From Podospora comata (taxonomy: Eukaryota; Ascomycota; Sordariomycetes; Sordariales; Podosporaceae): a stretch of DNA of 64,000 nucleotides. A program made the translations under genes and the position numbers. The notes beneath the pieces were generated by a model that was not told the origin of the DNA, did no database searches, and was given only the letters and a program-made list of their open reading frames with translations. Below, one piece after another: positions 33,093-46,730 of the stretch (its first letter is position 1; each line of letters starts with the position of its first letter). Location of the stretch: contig CP071494.1 in the NCBI GenBank assembly GCA_017354895.1, positions 1,550,001-1,614,000 on the forward strand, read 5' to 3'.

Positions 33093-33837
33093 TTATTTTT
33101 CGAGGGTTTCAAAAATAGGGGGGGAAGGGGAGGGTGAAAATTAATTTGGAGGAAATCGAGAAGGGCGACATGACAAAATAACGGAGGAGGTAAACAAAAG
33201 GATGGGGGGAATACCAAAGGGGGAGCGAGGTAAACAAAGAGGAGTCATCGGCATGGGGTAGAGCGTTCTGTTTACAATCAACACCGGCATATTTTTTTTG
33301 TCGCAAGAGGAGGAAATACCACCGGGGAAAAAGAGAAGAGATTGTTTTAGGTCTTTGTAAAAAAATGGCATAGCACAGCACAGCACTGCATTCATTTCAT
33401 CATAGGACAGCACAGCACAATACCTTCCCCCCCCCCACCAACGCCCTATGGAGTTTAGTTGGGCGGCTGTTTAGGTAGTTTAGGTAAGGTAGCATTTTGA
33501 AAGCATTAGGAAGAGTATTTTGTTTTTCGGAGTAGGATTAGTTGCTGTTGTTGAAGTAGTCCAATGAGGTCATCAGGGACTTGGTCATGACTAGATTCTG
33601 CTCAAGTTAATTGATCCGATGGAATAAATGGTGTTTACACTGTGCCAACAACACTCATCAAGGTTTCTTCCTACAGCTACTCAAAAGACAATGCCTCCGA
33701 ACCAAGAAAGGACTATCACCCTACCTAGGAAAAGTCATCTCCGCACTTCATTCCCAACTCCCGTCACATCTGGCATGACACATCTAGCATAACACATCCA
33801 CACAAGCGGCTCAAGAATATACACAACTCATGTGTAT

Positions 33838-33892
<55 letters not shown>

Positions 33893-34240
33893 TCCCACCG
33901 CCAGCTGTACTAGCGATAAACAAATCAGCTGCAGTTTCCATCTACTTGTACAAACCCCCCCCAAAAAAACTAAAAATAAACAGTCATAAGACATTGGGGG
34001 TATATACTCGTGCCCCCCTTTCCCCTCACACCTCCCTCCCCTCCTTGCTTTACCATCCATTTTCACGCTTTGCCCAACTTCCCATAAACTCCTTGCTTGT
34101 TCTGTGCGTGTGCTGAAAAAAAAACAAAAACAAAAAAAAAAAAAAAGCCAAACAACAACAGTAAACAACTAAAAAGTCATGGCCATTTCGTCACCACAGT
34201 CCACCCGGTCATCCAGCAGATCGAGTAACAACAACGACAA
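33093..34240. other. Convergent intergenic region, CDT2/kinesin 3' flanks
   Basis: No gene. Holds 3' UTRs of two convergent genes, a (TC)n(AC)n microsatellite at 33840-33892 and A runs near 34130. Confidence 0.6.
33840..33892. repeat. (TC)n(AC)n compound microsatellite
   Basis: About 35 nt of TC followed by about 16 nt of AC. Confidence 0.9.
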
Positions 34241-36343
34241 TCAAGCCTTAACCAAATACCCCAACCCCGCCTCCCTCAACACCCCCTCCACCCGCTCCTT
34301 CACCTCCCGACTCGCCCTCCCCTCAGGCCAAACCTTCCCCATCCCCATCCCAAACCTCTCCCGATCATCCTCCAACTTTCTCCTCAACCCCCTCACCCCC
34401 TCCAAAACCCCATACCCCATATCCAACAACCCCTCCAGCTCCTCGATCTCCCTCCTCTCCCTTGCCTGCTCCTCCTCATCAACCCACACCCCCTCATCCT
34501 CATCCTCCTCACTAGCAGCAGGCTGCTCAATGACCTTAACCTCCGGCCCACCACCAACACCCTTCCCCTCCCTCTCCTTATACCCCCTCACCTCCCCCTT
34601 CAACAGCTCCAAGTGCCTCTTCAGCGCCTCATTCTCCACCTCCACAGCCCTAACCCTCACCTCAGCAACCATCTGCTTCTCCTCCATCATCTGATTCAAC
34701 CTCCTCACCTGAGCCTGATACTCCTCCAACCTCCTTTCCTGCTCCACCATCCTCTTTTTGTATTCCGCCTCCCCACCGCTCCTCTCCGCCACCGTCACAC
34801 TCTTCTTCTCATCCAACCTCATCTGCAACAACCTCACCTCCTCCTCCAACCCCGCAATCCTCTCGTCCCTCTCCTTCATGCTCATCATGTCCTGATTCAC
34901 CACCGCCCTCGTCCTGATCCTCTTCGCCTGGTCCGCATACCGCAGCGTCGAGAGCGTCTCCTCGTAATCACCAGGACTCACACACGCAATCATGGCCGTC
35001 TTGCTGTTCCCTCCCAGACTATCCTTGAGCAACCACGTCAGGATCGAGTCCCGATACGGCACCACGCTCGTCCCCCCCCGGTTGTTCTTCTTCGGATCCG
35101 CCAACGCAGCGATAACCCTCCCCAACGTGGTCAATGACTTGTTGATATTGCTCCCCTCCCTCAACCTCACCCCCGTAGCCTCTGTGCTCTTTGCCCTCTC
35201 CGACCCAGCCAAATCCACCAATCTGATCCGGGAAGACCTCTCCGTCGTCTGGTCCGTCTCAAAGTCGTGATACACCTGCTTGAGCATGATCGTGAAAACG
35301 GCGTGGCTTCTGGAGGAAGTATCATTCATCCTCGTCGACGCCACCGTCCTGTTCCCATCCCCCGCTCTCATCAACCTGAGTATCTCGTCCAGACTGCCCA
35401 CCCCGACCTCTGTCAAATCTTTCACGTACGGCCCCTCGGTCGGGGACTCCCTGATCTTCAGATAATACGGCCCCGTCGCCGCCGCGTCGACTTTGGGAGC
35501 CACGAGCAAGTCCCGGACGTGCTCGTTGTACACCTCAAAGTACGAAACCTTGACCTTGTAGGAAATGTTGGGCATCTCCCGTTGCGCCTCGTGGATGCGC
35601 TCAAACAAATCCTCGCACGTCCGTGGGATCAGGCCCGGCTGGGAGGGGGTGCCCATCATGGTGTAGGATTTTCCCGAGCCGGTCTGGCCGTAGGCAAAGA
35701 TGCAGGTGTGGTAGCCTTCAAAGTTGTGGTCGAGGAATTCTTCGCCGAGGGTGTCGTAGATGTGGGCTTGGGTCGCGTAGTGGGGGGAGGAGGGGTTGTG
35801 GGAGTAGTAGCTGTGGTCAAAGGTAAAAGATTTGGATTCAAGGATCTTGCGGGATTTGCGCTCGGAGGAGGAGGAGGAGGAGGAGGAGGAGGAGGAGGAG
35901 GAAGGGGGGTGGAGGGTGGTGGTTTGGGATTCGGGGTCCATTTCGATGAGGCATTCGGCGTTGCGTTTGATTTCTGTTTCTCATCTGTCAGTTTTGATCG
36001 AATTCAAGATGGAGAGAGGAAAAAACGAACCTCGAGGCAGAAACGCCCGAACTCTCACGACGACCTTGACATTGGCCCCGGCGTTCTTCTTTGCGAGCAG
36101 AGGCAGCACGTTTGGATCTCTACTCCGAAGTGAAGGTGTGCTCGCGAAGGAGCGGGAGCCACCACCACCACCCTGTTGATGTTGATTCATCCTGGGCGAC
36201 AATGACGACGACGACGACGACGACGACGGACAGTAATAACCGGCAGAGTCGGGCATCAGTTCGGGGTGGATTGCAATGCCGATTAGGGTGTCTTTGATGT
36301 CGGCGATGGCGTCGCGGGAACGGCGGTCTAGGCTGTTGTACAT
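34241..36343 (-). CDS. Short kinesin-3 family motor (fungal Kin3-like)
   Basis: Two exons, 36343-36031 and 35973-34241, with a 57-nt intron whose donor is GTTCG rather than GTATG; 681 aa. The motor domain starts [14 protein letters not shown]-loop GQTGSGKSY, switch I SSRSHAVF, switch II DLAGSE and the kinesin-3 signature [10 protein letters not shown] are all present. Poly-Ser inserts lie in the N-terminal extension (from (TCG)n) and in the early motor (thirteen Ser from (TCC)n). After the motor there is a coiled coil at about 450-570 ([32 protein letters not shown]). No FHA or PH domain follows, unlike Unc104/KIF1A, so it fits the shortened fungal kinesin-3 group represented by NcKin3, tied to mitochondria in Neurospora. 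The start is uncertain: MNQHQQ downstream (about residue 52) is an alternative to MYNSLDRR. Confidence 0.85.
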
Positions 36344-36806
36344 TTAGAGATTGGGTCGATTCAATCAGTTAAACGTGACGGGGATCCGCTTGCCAGACGC
36401 CAGGGCCCTGCAAGTTGAGTGGGTTGGACCTGTTGGTTGGACTGTTTACTTTTTGGTGGGGTTGTTGCTCAGTTGCCTGGGGTGAAGAGTTGGTGCCAAG
36501 GCGGGTTGGTGTGGCGCGCCTGCAAGGGGGGGGGGAGGGATTTGACGTGTTTTGGTTGGGTGCAACGGTGGAAGAGACGTCGGGAGCGTTTTTTGGCGGT
36601 TGGTAGCGGGGTTGTTGTTGTTGTACTGGCACCGCTGTAAAGTCTTGTCGATAGCTTCAATATCACTGACATGTGCTCATGTAAATGTATCAAATGAATT
36701 ACTACGTCCAACTTACCAACCGGCTGGTAAAGGTCTGTATCTCCTCCCGAGAACTCCAAGCTCCCAATATAATAATACAACAGCACAAAACCCCATCTCT
36801 TAACCC
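36344..36806. other. Intergenic between two minus-strand genes
   Basis: Kinesin promoter side and 3' flank of the PPPDE gene; no gene or repeat recognised. Confidence 0.5.
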
Positions 36807-38779
36807 TCAGGCCTTCCTCAACCCCTTCCCAAGTAGCTCCCCAACCTCACCAACCAACCCCTTCAACCCCCCAAACCCTTCCACCATCCCCTTCCCCTTC
36901 ACCACATCCCCTGCCTCCATAATCACCAACAACTGCTCCATCTCCCCCATCTCCTCCCCCTCCTGCGGCAACAAATAAACCAACAGCCCCAACGCATTCA
37001 ACATCCCCTCCAACGCCTCCGCACTCTCCCTCTCCCCCCCAATCGCCTCCAACACCGACCCGGCCAAAGCAGCCTGCTCCTCTCCGGGGAGGGCATCCCC
37101 CGGTCCAGCCCTCCGTTTCTTACTATTCGCCAGCGCGAGATTATACAACAATCCCGCTGAGGAAACCCTCAAGGTGGCCGTCTCGCTCTCCCGGAAGCAA
37201 GCTGTCGTCAGTTCCGTTATCGCATGCCGAAGTGCTTGATGAGAGAGGATAGCATCCTCGTGGAGATGTGACGAAAATAAGTTGCAGCTCATCTGAACAG
37301 TAACCAGACGCAGCGGGTAAGGGCAGCTACAGCTTTCAACAGCATTGTTGACCAGCCGGAGGATAGACAGCACAGTTTTGCAATCTTGTTCCTCCGCCAG
37401 CACCGAGCTCACCCTCGGATCAACAAGTGCGCAACGCAAGAGATCGATAAGGGGAAAGAGCTTATCAGCTTCGATCTTGGCGAGGGAGTCATTGACAAAG
37501 GAGAGAAACCCCGGGATGTTGGGTAGGGTGGCCTCCGCCGGGCCTTCCGCAGCACGAGTCTCGAGGAAGCGCTTCATATCCCGAACTGATGGGTTGGACG
37601 AGGTTTCTGCTGGCAGTTTGGCGAGGAGTTTGGCCAGAGGCGGGAGTCGGGTGTACAGCACCGGCTTGGCGTTCCGGTTGGAGATTGTTGGTAGGTCAAG
37701 AGACTCGTGACGGTGCCGTGGCCAGGCCATCTGGACGAGGAGCTGAACGTTGCCTCGGAGGGTTGCGGGATCGGCGCCGGTCCATTGGTTTTCTTGCTTG
37801 CCTTTGAGGAAGGTGATGAAGGTGGGTGTTGCCCTGACGGAGTACCTGCTTCCGATATCAAACGCTTGCGAGATGTCTGCTTTGATGAGAACGCCCTTGT
37901 CCCCCACTTCGGCGGCGAGTTCGTCGTACAGGGGGTAGACGAGCTTGCATGGCGGGCAGGTTGCTGATGTAAAGAAGACAGCGGCACAAGAGTGCTGGTG
38001 CCTTGCCAGCAGCTGGTCCAGCTCTGCCAGGGTGGCAACATTGTGAACCTTGCCTGTGTGCTGATGAAGCTGGGATTTTGGCTTGACTGAACTGCCGGGG
38101 GTGCTTTGCTGGATACCAAGAATGCCTCCTTGTCGCCTGTTGGAGTTGATTTGCTGGTTGAGCATGGGCATCAACATCTGGCCGAATGGAGAGTCCCTGC
38201 GTGTTTGTTAGCTACATCGGAGCAGAGCAGATAGCAGCTCGGAACGGCCCGCTTTGACCGGGGGCCGTCTGTGATGGGATTGCTTACAGGACGGTCTGTG
38301 GGAGATTCACAATGTGCTCAGGGATCCCCTTACCAAGGAGGAACATGGCAAAGTCGTTTGAGAAGTTGTTGCAATTATGTTTCCAAAGGTCATAGGCCTG
38401 GGATGTCTTAGCGATGGGTTGTTTGCCTCGTTTCATTGGCAAGTCATGTTCGCACCTGCACGGTATAGATTTCTCGTAATGAGTCCAGATACTCCTCGAT
38501 CACCTCCATGGGTACTACGGATTGTTAGTAGGGTTCTGGACTCTTGGACGTTGGATATTTCTTACAGTCAGTTGTCCCCAGATGTAGCTGTTGCTCCGGC
38601 TGGCCTAGATGTGAAGAACCAGGCCTGATTGCCACCACATTCCCGTCGTAGACATATTCCAGCCCGTTGAGTTTGATCGATGTGTGGTAGATGGCATCTA
38701 TCTGAAAACCAAGCAGACCAGCTGACATCTGTCGGGCCAGCCCCCGAGAGAGGTCGTAGACAAAAAGGGTCACGTCCAT
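36807..38779 (-). CDS. PPPDE peptidase - thioredoxin - PUL domain protein
   Basis: Four exons: 38779-38566, 38514-38456, 38397-38288 and 38196-36807 (introns 51, 58 and 91 nt); 590 aa. The N-terminal PPPDE (DeSI-type isopeptidase) domain starts MDVTLFVYDLSRGLARQ, with catalytic His32 (AIYHTSIKLNG) and Cys100 (LWKHNCNNFSND). This is followed by a linker and a thioredoxin-like domain with a C-P-P-C centre (Cys208, Cys211 in SATCPPCKLVY) and ATPTFITFLKG. The C-terminal half is an alpha-helical PUL domain (LFPLIDLLRCALVDPRVS, YNLALANSKKRR), the type that binds Cdc48/p97 in Ufd3/PLAA. PPPDE enzymes cleave SUMO or ubiquitin conjugates; the combination suggests a redox- or Cdc48-linked deconjugase, an inference. 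All phases fit. Confidence 0.92.
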
Positions 38780-39430
38780 GTCGTTGCGAGAGGCTCTATG
38801 GTATGAACTCTATAGGGAGAAGAGCGGGTTGAGGGGTAGTGATTAGACTTTTAGATAAATGTCTTATTACAATGCAACATATTCGCCTCCTCCCCTAGGC
38901 AGACGAGATGATGTAGGCAGTGAAGGTGCTGGTTCTGGAAAGCTTAGGAATCACTTTTGGTGCCTGGTACCGGTACCTCGCGCCGCTGCGAGCCTGGCCT
39001 GGTTTCTCCCCGATACCAACCCTCCAAAAACACATTCTGGGACACGTAGAAGGTGAAAACACAGTCGAATCAAGCTCATTCCAATGTTGCAGTACTTGCA
39101 TTATCCATTACCTAAGGCCCCTGCCGTGCCCTATCAACGCCTGCAACAGCGGGACCCAGGGAGTCCTTGGCACGCTGCGGCGTCATCCCGCCCAGGGGGT
39201 TTGTTCAAATCCAGGCCCCCCAAAAAAAGGAAACACATTTCAAGCAGCGCCGCCCCTTTTTATTTTTTTATTTTTGATCCATCGCCCATCGCCATCCAGC
39301 GGCCGTTGAAGTTGCAGTTACAGTTGCAGTCGCACACAATTCTCAATCCATGTCCTTCGTTTAACACCGATGTGCCACACGGTCTACACAGTCTAGACCT
39401 CTCTCTCTCACCTCTCACCCCTCCCTCCCT
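38780..39430. promoter_or_regulatory. Divergent promoter region PPPDE gene / GDA1
   Basis: 651 nt between divergent starts. A 12-bp palindrome GGTACCGGTACC is near 38967, and pyrimidine-rich sequence precedes the GDA1 ATG (CTCTCTCTCACC, about 39400). No ORF is supported. Confidence 0.45.
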
Positions 39431-41141
39431 ATGAGACGCACGTCGGTATCGCTGCCCACCAAGCACGTTGCTCGCGATCCCCACGAGAAGCCCGACCGCT
39501 ACGGATTCGACCACCGAGAACCCGGCCTCGTCGCGAAGATGCAGTCCGCCTGGGCCCAGCAGTCTCAGCGGGCACGCTACATCAAGACCGGTGCCATCGT
39601 CTTCACCGTCCTCTTGCTCTTTTACTTCTTCACCTCCTCCGGCGACAGCTACGTCGGCGGCCAGGGACAAGTCCCATCAGACTCCTCCTACGGAACCGAC
39701 AGATGCTCCCGATCCTACTCCAAAGACAAGCCCATCGTCCAATACGTCTCCATGATCGACGCCGGCAGCACAGGCTCCCGCATCCACGTCTACAAGTTCA
39801 ACAACTGCGGCGCCGCCCCCGAGCTCGAGGATGAAGTCCTCTTCAAAATGACGGCCAAGATCGAAGGCCAATCCTCCGGTCTCTCCGCGTACAAGGACGA
39901 CCCCCTCAAGGCGGCCGAAAGCCTCGACACCCTCCTCGACGCCGCCCTCGAGAAAATTCCCGACAAGCTCAAGTCCTGCTCCCCCATCGCCGTCAAGGCC
40001 ACCGCCGGTCTTCGTCTGATCGGAAAGGAAAAGTCGGACAAGATCCTCGAGGCGGTCCGCCACAGAATCGAAACAAAGTACCCCTTCCCCCTCGTCTCCC
40101 GCGAGGAAAACGGCGTCGCGATCATGGACGGCTCCGACGAGGGGGTGTATGCCTGGATCACGACCAACTACCTCCTCGGCAAGATCGGCGGACCAGACCA
40201 CTCCCCCACCGCGGCTGTTTTTGACCTCGGGGGTGGATCCACTCAGATTGTCTTTGAGCCCTCGTTTGAGGGCCTTACAGACGGCGGCATGCCCGCCAAG
40301 CTCGCCGAGGGGGACCACAAGTACGCTCTTGACTTTGGGGGCCGCAAGTTCAACTTGTACCAGCACTCCCATCTCGGGTACGGCCTCATGTCTGCTCGTG
40401 AAGCCATCCTCGCCGAGCTCGTGACTGATCTGTACGAGGAGCACAAGGGTGACAAGTCCTGGATGGAGAAACCGATTGTCAACCCTTGCTACTCGGCGGG
40501 CATGTCCAAGATGGCAAAGATCGTCTTGCCGGGTGACCACCCCCTCGGCTCCAAGCTGGAGCTGAACATGACTGGCCCTCACTGGGCCGCGCCGGCGCAG
40601 TGCCGGGCGTTGGCGGAGAGGATTTTGAAGAAGGAGTCTGCGTGCAACCTGGCGCCGTGCTCGTTCAACGGTGTGCATCAGCCGTCTATGGCCAAGACGT
40701 TTGCGAGGGAGGATATTTACTTCTTGTCTTACTTTTACGATCGGACGCAGCCGTTGGGGATGCCGGAGAGTTTTACTCTTAGGGAGATGTCGGATCTGGC
40801 GAACAGGGTTTGTGGCGGGGAGAGGGAGTGGGATGTTTTTGAGAGTGTGCCGGGCGCGATGGAGGAGCTGAAGGATAGGCCGGAGCATTGTTTGGATTTG
40901 AACTTTATGTTGGCGCTGACGCATACGGGGTATGAGATGCCTATTGATCGGGAGGTGAGGATTGCGAAGCAGATCAAGGGGAATGAGTTGGGGTGGTGTT
41001 TGGGTGCTAGGTATGTCTTCTTTGGTCCCCCGATCATGACGAGAAATGATTTGATGCTAATGATGTGTGATGATGAACAGCTTGCCGTTGTTGAGCAAGA
41101 GTTCGGGGTGGCAGTGCAAGATTAAGGAGGTTCATAAATAG
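39431..41141 (+). CDS. GDA1: Golgi guanosine diphosphatase (GDA1/CD39 family)
   Basis: Two exons, 39431-41010 and 41081-41141, with a 70-nt intron; 546 aa. Splicing replaces an unlikely reading with the conserved end WCLGASLPLLSK...GWQCKIKEVHK. It is a type II membrane protein: short cytosolic tail, TM at 52-69 (KTGAIVFTVLLLFYFF), lumenal nucleotidase. The apyrase regions are present: IDAGSTGSRIHVYKF, VKATAGLRLIGK, GSDEGVYAWITTNYLLG and VFDLGGGSTQIVFEP. It hydrolyses GDP to GMP in the Golgi lumen, allowing GMP/GDP-mannose antiport and mannosylation. The 5' half is very C-rich and the 3' third G-rich. Confidence 0.95.
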
Positions 41142-41693
41142 ACGAACCTTTTTGGAGCACAGCATGATACCGAGGAGAAAATGGAAGGAAAAGGAAGGGG
41201 TCATGGAAAAAAAAAAAAAAAAACCACGCAACATTTTTGATGTCTTCGCATACATACATACATATACAACCTTTTAGTTATCATCATTTCTTTTTCTTTT
41301 TCGGTTGGTTGGTTGGTTGGTCTAGGGTATGGGAGATACTGTTGTACTCTGGTAAAAAAGAGACGGCGTTAATAGGGAGGGTTGAGCGGGTAGGGGGGCG
41401 GTGGTTGTTTTTCGCCTGGTAGGATAGAACAACATCATGAATCAGGGGGCCGGAAATGCAAAAAAGTGTATGAACGTTGACTGTTCTCATCACATCACGC
41501 TGTCGATACCTGTCTGGCTCTTATGATGTTTCAATGTTTTGAATGTTGAATTAATTGTTATCATTACCCCCCTTTTTTTGGCCTTGGGGTACATACAACA
41601 ACCATAAAAACTCCAAAAAAAAAAAGGTCTTTACCTTCCCATCTTCCCTTGAAAACTCATTCACTCCCCTTGAATATCACAACAAACCCCCTT
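41142..41693. other. Convergent 3' flanks
   Basis: No gene. Contains an A run at 41208-41223, a GGTTGGTT repeat near 41303 and a T-rich stretch at about 41572. Confidence 0.55.
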
Positions 41694-42932
41694 CTAAGCA
41701 GGAACCCCAACCATCCCCAAAACATCCTCCACCACCTCCTCTACCCCCCCCCCCCCCATCACCGCACCCACCGCCTCCCCCTCACTCCCCCACTGCACAC
41801 TCCTCTCCCTTTCCATCATCCCCCCCTCCCCAACTATCACAATCCGATGCCCATAAACCTTCCTAACCGCCAACCCGACCAAACTCGCCGTCACAAACCC
41901 CAACCCATGCAGCGCCGCCAAACTCTTGCACAAATTCCCCAAACACCTCGTCGCCTGAGGCGTCACCCCCCCCACCACCGCCCTGTGAATCCTCAAATGG
42001 CTCACCACATTCATCTGATACCTCAGCACATCCACATCCACACACGCCAGCGTCGTCAGCTGAGACAGCAGCGAGATGTCGTCTTCCGTCATGTGCGGTT
42101 GCGGAGCAGGTTCGTGGTCAGGCAAAGGCCCGAGACCGGATGACGACCGTTTGATGATGCTATCGCTCGACGCGACGGAAATATTGTCGTCAGGACGAGA
42201 AAGCTCCGCGTCGAGGTGGTCAAGCCCGTCTTTTTCCACGTCGTGCCAATGACTCAAGTAGAAAAAGTCGTTTAGATGGGGTGTCACCCTCGCTTGGGTC
42301 GGGGAGGGGGCGCCGATTATGGCGATGAACAAGAATTGCTTCGGGGCGGTTTGGACAGAGGTCCGTGTAAAGATTCTTCGGGTTCGTAGCAGTTCGAGGG
42401 CTTGGATCTGGACGGCGCGGGGGGCCAGGTGGAGGTTTTTGGCGAGGATGAAGTTGGCTATTTGGGGTTGTTGGGCTGGTTGGTGGGTTGTTGTTGATGG
42501 GGAGGAGGGGACGATGGCTGCTGGGCCGATTCGGGGGGAGAATGCGCCTGGTCGAGAGGGAGGGGCGGGGCTGGGGAAGTAGGATCCCCCTGATGAGGAG
42601 GGACCGCCGGTGGTGGAGGAGGGTTCATGACGGAGATGGTAGGGGGAGGCAGAGCGGGTGTGGCTTGGTGATGGGGGACCACCGCGGGCTGGCTGGGGGA
42701 CCAGGAGTCCGGTTGCGAACTCGTCGAGGGTGGCGTGGGAATGGCAGTTAATGATGGCGGGGGTGAGGTTGAAGGTTTTGGATGCGACGAGGCAGAGCTC
42801 TTCGGCTAGTTCGTCGACGTAGTCTGGGAGGGTGCCTATTAGGCAGTGTTCGCGGGCGACAAGACACAAGAGAGTGGCTAGTTCGAGGTCGCTGAGAGAC
42901 CGGATCTTGTCGAGGAGTTGTTCATCGGCCAT
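41694..42932 (-). CDS. Magnesium-chelatase/MoxR lid-like protein
   Basis: Single-exon, 412 aa. The N-terminus MADEQLLDKIRSLSDLELAT is followed by LPDYVDELAEELCLVASKTF. A Ser/Pro-rich low-complexity insert spans about 80-160. Then a conserved core follows: NFILAKNLHLAPRAVQIQALELLRTRR, KQFLFIAIIGAP and HLNDFFYLSHWHD. The C-terminal helical part (QMNVVSHLRIHRAVVGGVTP and RCLGNLCKSLAALHG) ends in the GlyGlu-rich tail. The order resembles fungal proteins annotated as magnesium chelatase-like, i.e. the AAA+ lid and flanking regions of ChlI/MoxR ATPases. I see no Walker A motif, so ATPase activity is doubtful. Fungi make no chlorophyll; the role is unknown. Confidence 0.6.
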   Translation of the reverse strand: MADEQLLDKIRSLSDLELATLLCLVAREHCLIGTLPDYVDELAEELCLVASKTFNLTPAIINCHSHATLDEFATGLLVPQPARGGPPSPSHTRSASPYHLRHEPSSTTGGPSSSGGSYFPSPAPPSRPGAFSPRIGPAAIVPSSPSTTTHQPAQQPQIANFILAKNLHLAPRAVQIQALELLRTRRIFTRTSVQTAPKQFLFIAIIGAPSPTQARVTPHLNDFFYLSHWHDVEKDGLDHLDAELSRPDDNISVASSDSIIKRSSSGLGPLPDHEPAPQPHMTEDDISLLSQLTTLACVDVDVLRYQMNVVSHLRIHRAVVGGVTPQATRCLGNLCKSLAALHGLGFVTASLVGLAVRKVYGHRIVIVGEGGMMERERSVQWGSEGEAVGAVMGGGGVEEVVEDVLGMVGVPA

Positions 42933-44475
<1,543 letters not shown>

Positions 44476-45226
44476 GCAGGATACATGATGGCATGAGATG
44501 TAGTGAGGATGATCCAGTTTGCTCTTTCAAGTTTTGGGGTTTTGGCTTTGTATGATATCATGCTGGGAGTATCTGGCGAGTTGTTTCTAATTCATAACCT
44601 GGGCTTGGCGCTTTTTTATCTGCTTTTGAGAAGGCCTCGATAGACCTGCATCGGTATCAAGGTGGAAAGGCATATATATATATATATATATATATATCTA
44701 TGGCGAAGCTCAACAAGATACCTCTGTGCTGGGTTACAAGACCTTACTGTGATTTATACATGTTTCACCCCATATCGCGGCATAACCCCAACCCTGCTGG
44801 CTGAATCACCGTTATGGCGCCCGGTGGGCTTGGCGCCAACCTGGAACGAACGAACAAACGGCCGAGCTCCAGTGATCAGCGAAATCGACAAGATCCAAAC
44901 TCCACACAACCCGGTTACTTTTTCAGGGGCCGACCTTTCCGCAGTCCGCACCAACTCCGCCGAACAACAAGTGTCGAGTGTCCCACAACCGAACGACCTC
45001 GAGATCCACGATCATTCGGCCCAACGAACGAATCCACCAGGCTTTCCCATGGTTTTGATCGAGCACTTGTCGCGAAAACGGGGACAGGGTCTTTTCGCGA
45101 CTACTACCTCGGACTCCAACAACAGTAACAACAACAACAACAACAACAAGGCTCTTTTGAAGCTAAGACGATAAGTTTGGAACCAGTCCATCTTGCACAA
45201 AGCGAAGAACGTGAATACAGAAAACA
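44476..45226. other. Intergenic with (TA)n and (AAC)n tracts
   Basis: YPT7 3' flank and the promoter/leader of the transporter gene. (AT)n at 44672-44697; an (AAC)n tract at about 45119-45149 sits within the likely leader. No gene recognised. Confidence 0.55.
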
Positions 45227-46730
45227 ATGGCACCCCCAGAACCACTCCTCCCAGCAGCGCTGGCGCCGCCAGATCACCACCACCGCACCCACCACCGACC
45301 ATCCGGTGATTTCGGGAGATCCAACAAACACGATACTACAGACGACGAAGAAGATGATATCTCCCCCCGATCCTCCTCGGACAGGCGCAGGTCGCAACAC
45401 TACGGAGCGAGGGTAATGCTAGGTGGAATGTCGGCCGACCACTCCCCTGCCTCGGCAGGCCGATTATCACCACACACTGAACAACCACAAAAATCAAGAC
45501 TCCTCGGCGGGGTAGCGAGGAAAACACTAGGGATATGTCTCCTGCTGGTGGTCGTCTTTTTCTGGACAGTCTCCAACTTTCTCGCGTCGTACATCTTCTC
45601 GGACGGGACATACTCGAAGCCTTTTTTTTTGGTTTACGTCAATACTTCGATGTTTGCGATCAGTCTTGTTCCCATGACGGGGAAGTACATCATACAAAAC
45701 GGGTGGCGCACGACGCTTAGTCAAGCAAGAGAGTTATGGAAGGGGCGGTCAGCGCCGCTGTTGAGAAACGACCGAGATGAAGAAGACGAGGAACGGCTGC
45801 TGGTGGTGGAAGACGAGGGGAGCTTGGAAGCAAACGACCTCTCCCCAAGAGAGGAAAAACTCTCCCTCGCGGAGACGGCCTGGTTGAGCCTGGAGTTCTG
45901 CATGCTTTGGTTTTTTGCGAATTATTTCGCCTCGGCGTGTCTGGAGTACACGTCTGTCGGGAGCGTCACTATTCTCACGTCGACGAGCAGTATATGGACT
46001 TTGATCTTGGGAGCTCTTAAGGGGGTGGAGGGTTTCACGGTCCGGAAGCTGGTTGGGGTGTTGGCGAGCTTGGTGGGGGTGATCTTGATCAGTTCGGTGG
46101 ACTTGTCGGGGGCGAATGATGATGGCAGGGGGAGTTTTCCGTACAAGTCAACGTGGGAGATTGCGGTGGGGGATTCGATGGCGCTGTTCAGTGCGGTGGT
46201 GTATGGGATTTATGTCACGGTTATGAAGCTGAGGGTGGGGAATGAGGAGAGGGTGAATATGGGCTTGTTTTTTGGCTTGGTGGGCTTGTTTAATGTTGTT
46301 TTTTTGTGGCCGGGGTTTTTGATACTGCATTTTACCGGGTTGGAGCCGGTGAGTACTTCTTCTTCTTCTATTCTGTTTGGTGAAGTTGTGGTTGGTGAGG
46401 GAGGGGATGCTGACCATGTGAAACAAACAGTTTGAGTGGCCGCCTACGGGGACGGTGTGGGCGATTATTATGCTGAATTCGGTGGCGAGCTTTTTTAGTG
46501 ATATTATCTGGGCGTATGCCATGTTGTTGACGACGCCGTTGATTGTGACGGTGGGGTTGTCGTTGAACATCCCCGTGTCACTTGTCGGGGAGATGATTCA
46601 GTACTCGCAGTACTCGAGTTGGTTGTATTGGGTCGGGGCGGGGATTGTGGTGCTGTCGTTTGTGTTTGTTACGCACGAGAGCCAGGAGGGAGGGGAGGGG
46701 GATAAGGAACAGGAGCGGACGGGAGTATAG
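45227..46730 (+). CDS. SLC35F5/EamA-type membrane transporter (vacuolar membrane family)
   Basis: Two exons, 45227-46348 and 46431-46730, with an 82-nt intron; 473 aa. The N-terminal about 80 residues are His/Pro/Ser/Asp-rich and cytosolic. About ten hydrophobic segments follow, e.g. LGICLLLVVVFFWTVSNFLA, FFLVYVNTSMFAISLVPM, SLEFCMLWFFANYFASA, VTILTSTSSIWTLILGAL and VRKLVGVLASLVGVILISSV. A cytosolic acidic loop (NDRDEEDEERLLVVEDEG) lies between early TMs. The last exon has LIVTVGLSLNIPVSLVGEMI and a TM. This is the drug/metabolite transporter fold of human SLC35F5 and yeast YML018C. The substrate is unknown. Confidence 0.88.

Noticed and set aside
35267-36133. Plus-strand ORF across the kinesin head
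   Set aside because: Antisense shadow with poly-Gly from the (GGA)n repeat; no known domain.
38967-38978. 12-bp palindrome GGTACCGGTACC as a regulatory site
   Set aside because: Short and composed of overlapping KpnI-like units; expected by chance at this scale.
39677-40924. 415-codon minus-strand ORF across GDA1
   Set aside because: Antisense shadow of a well-conserved gene; composition artefact.
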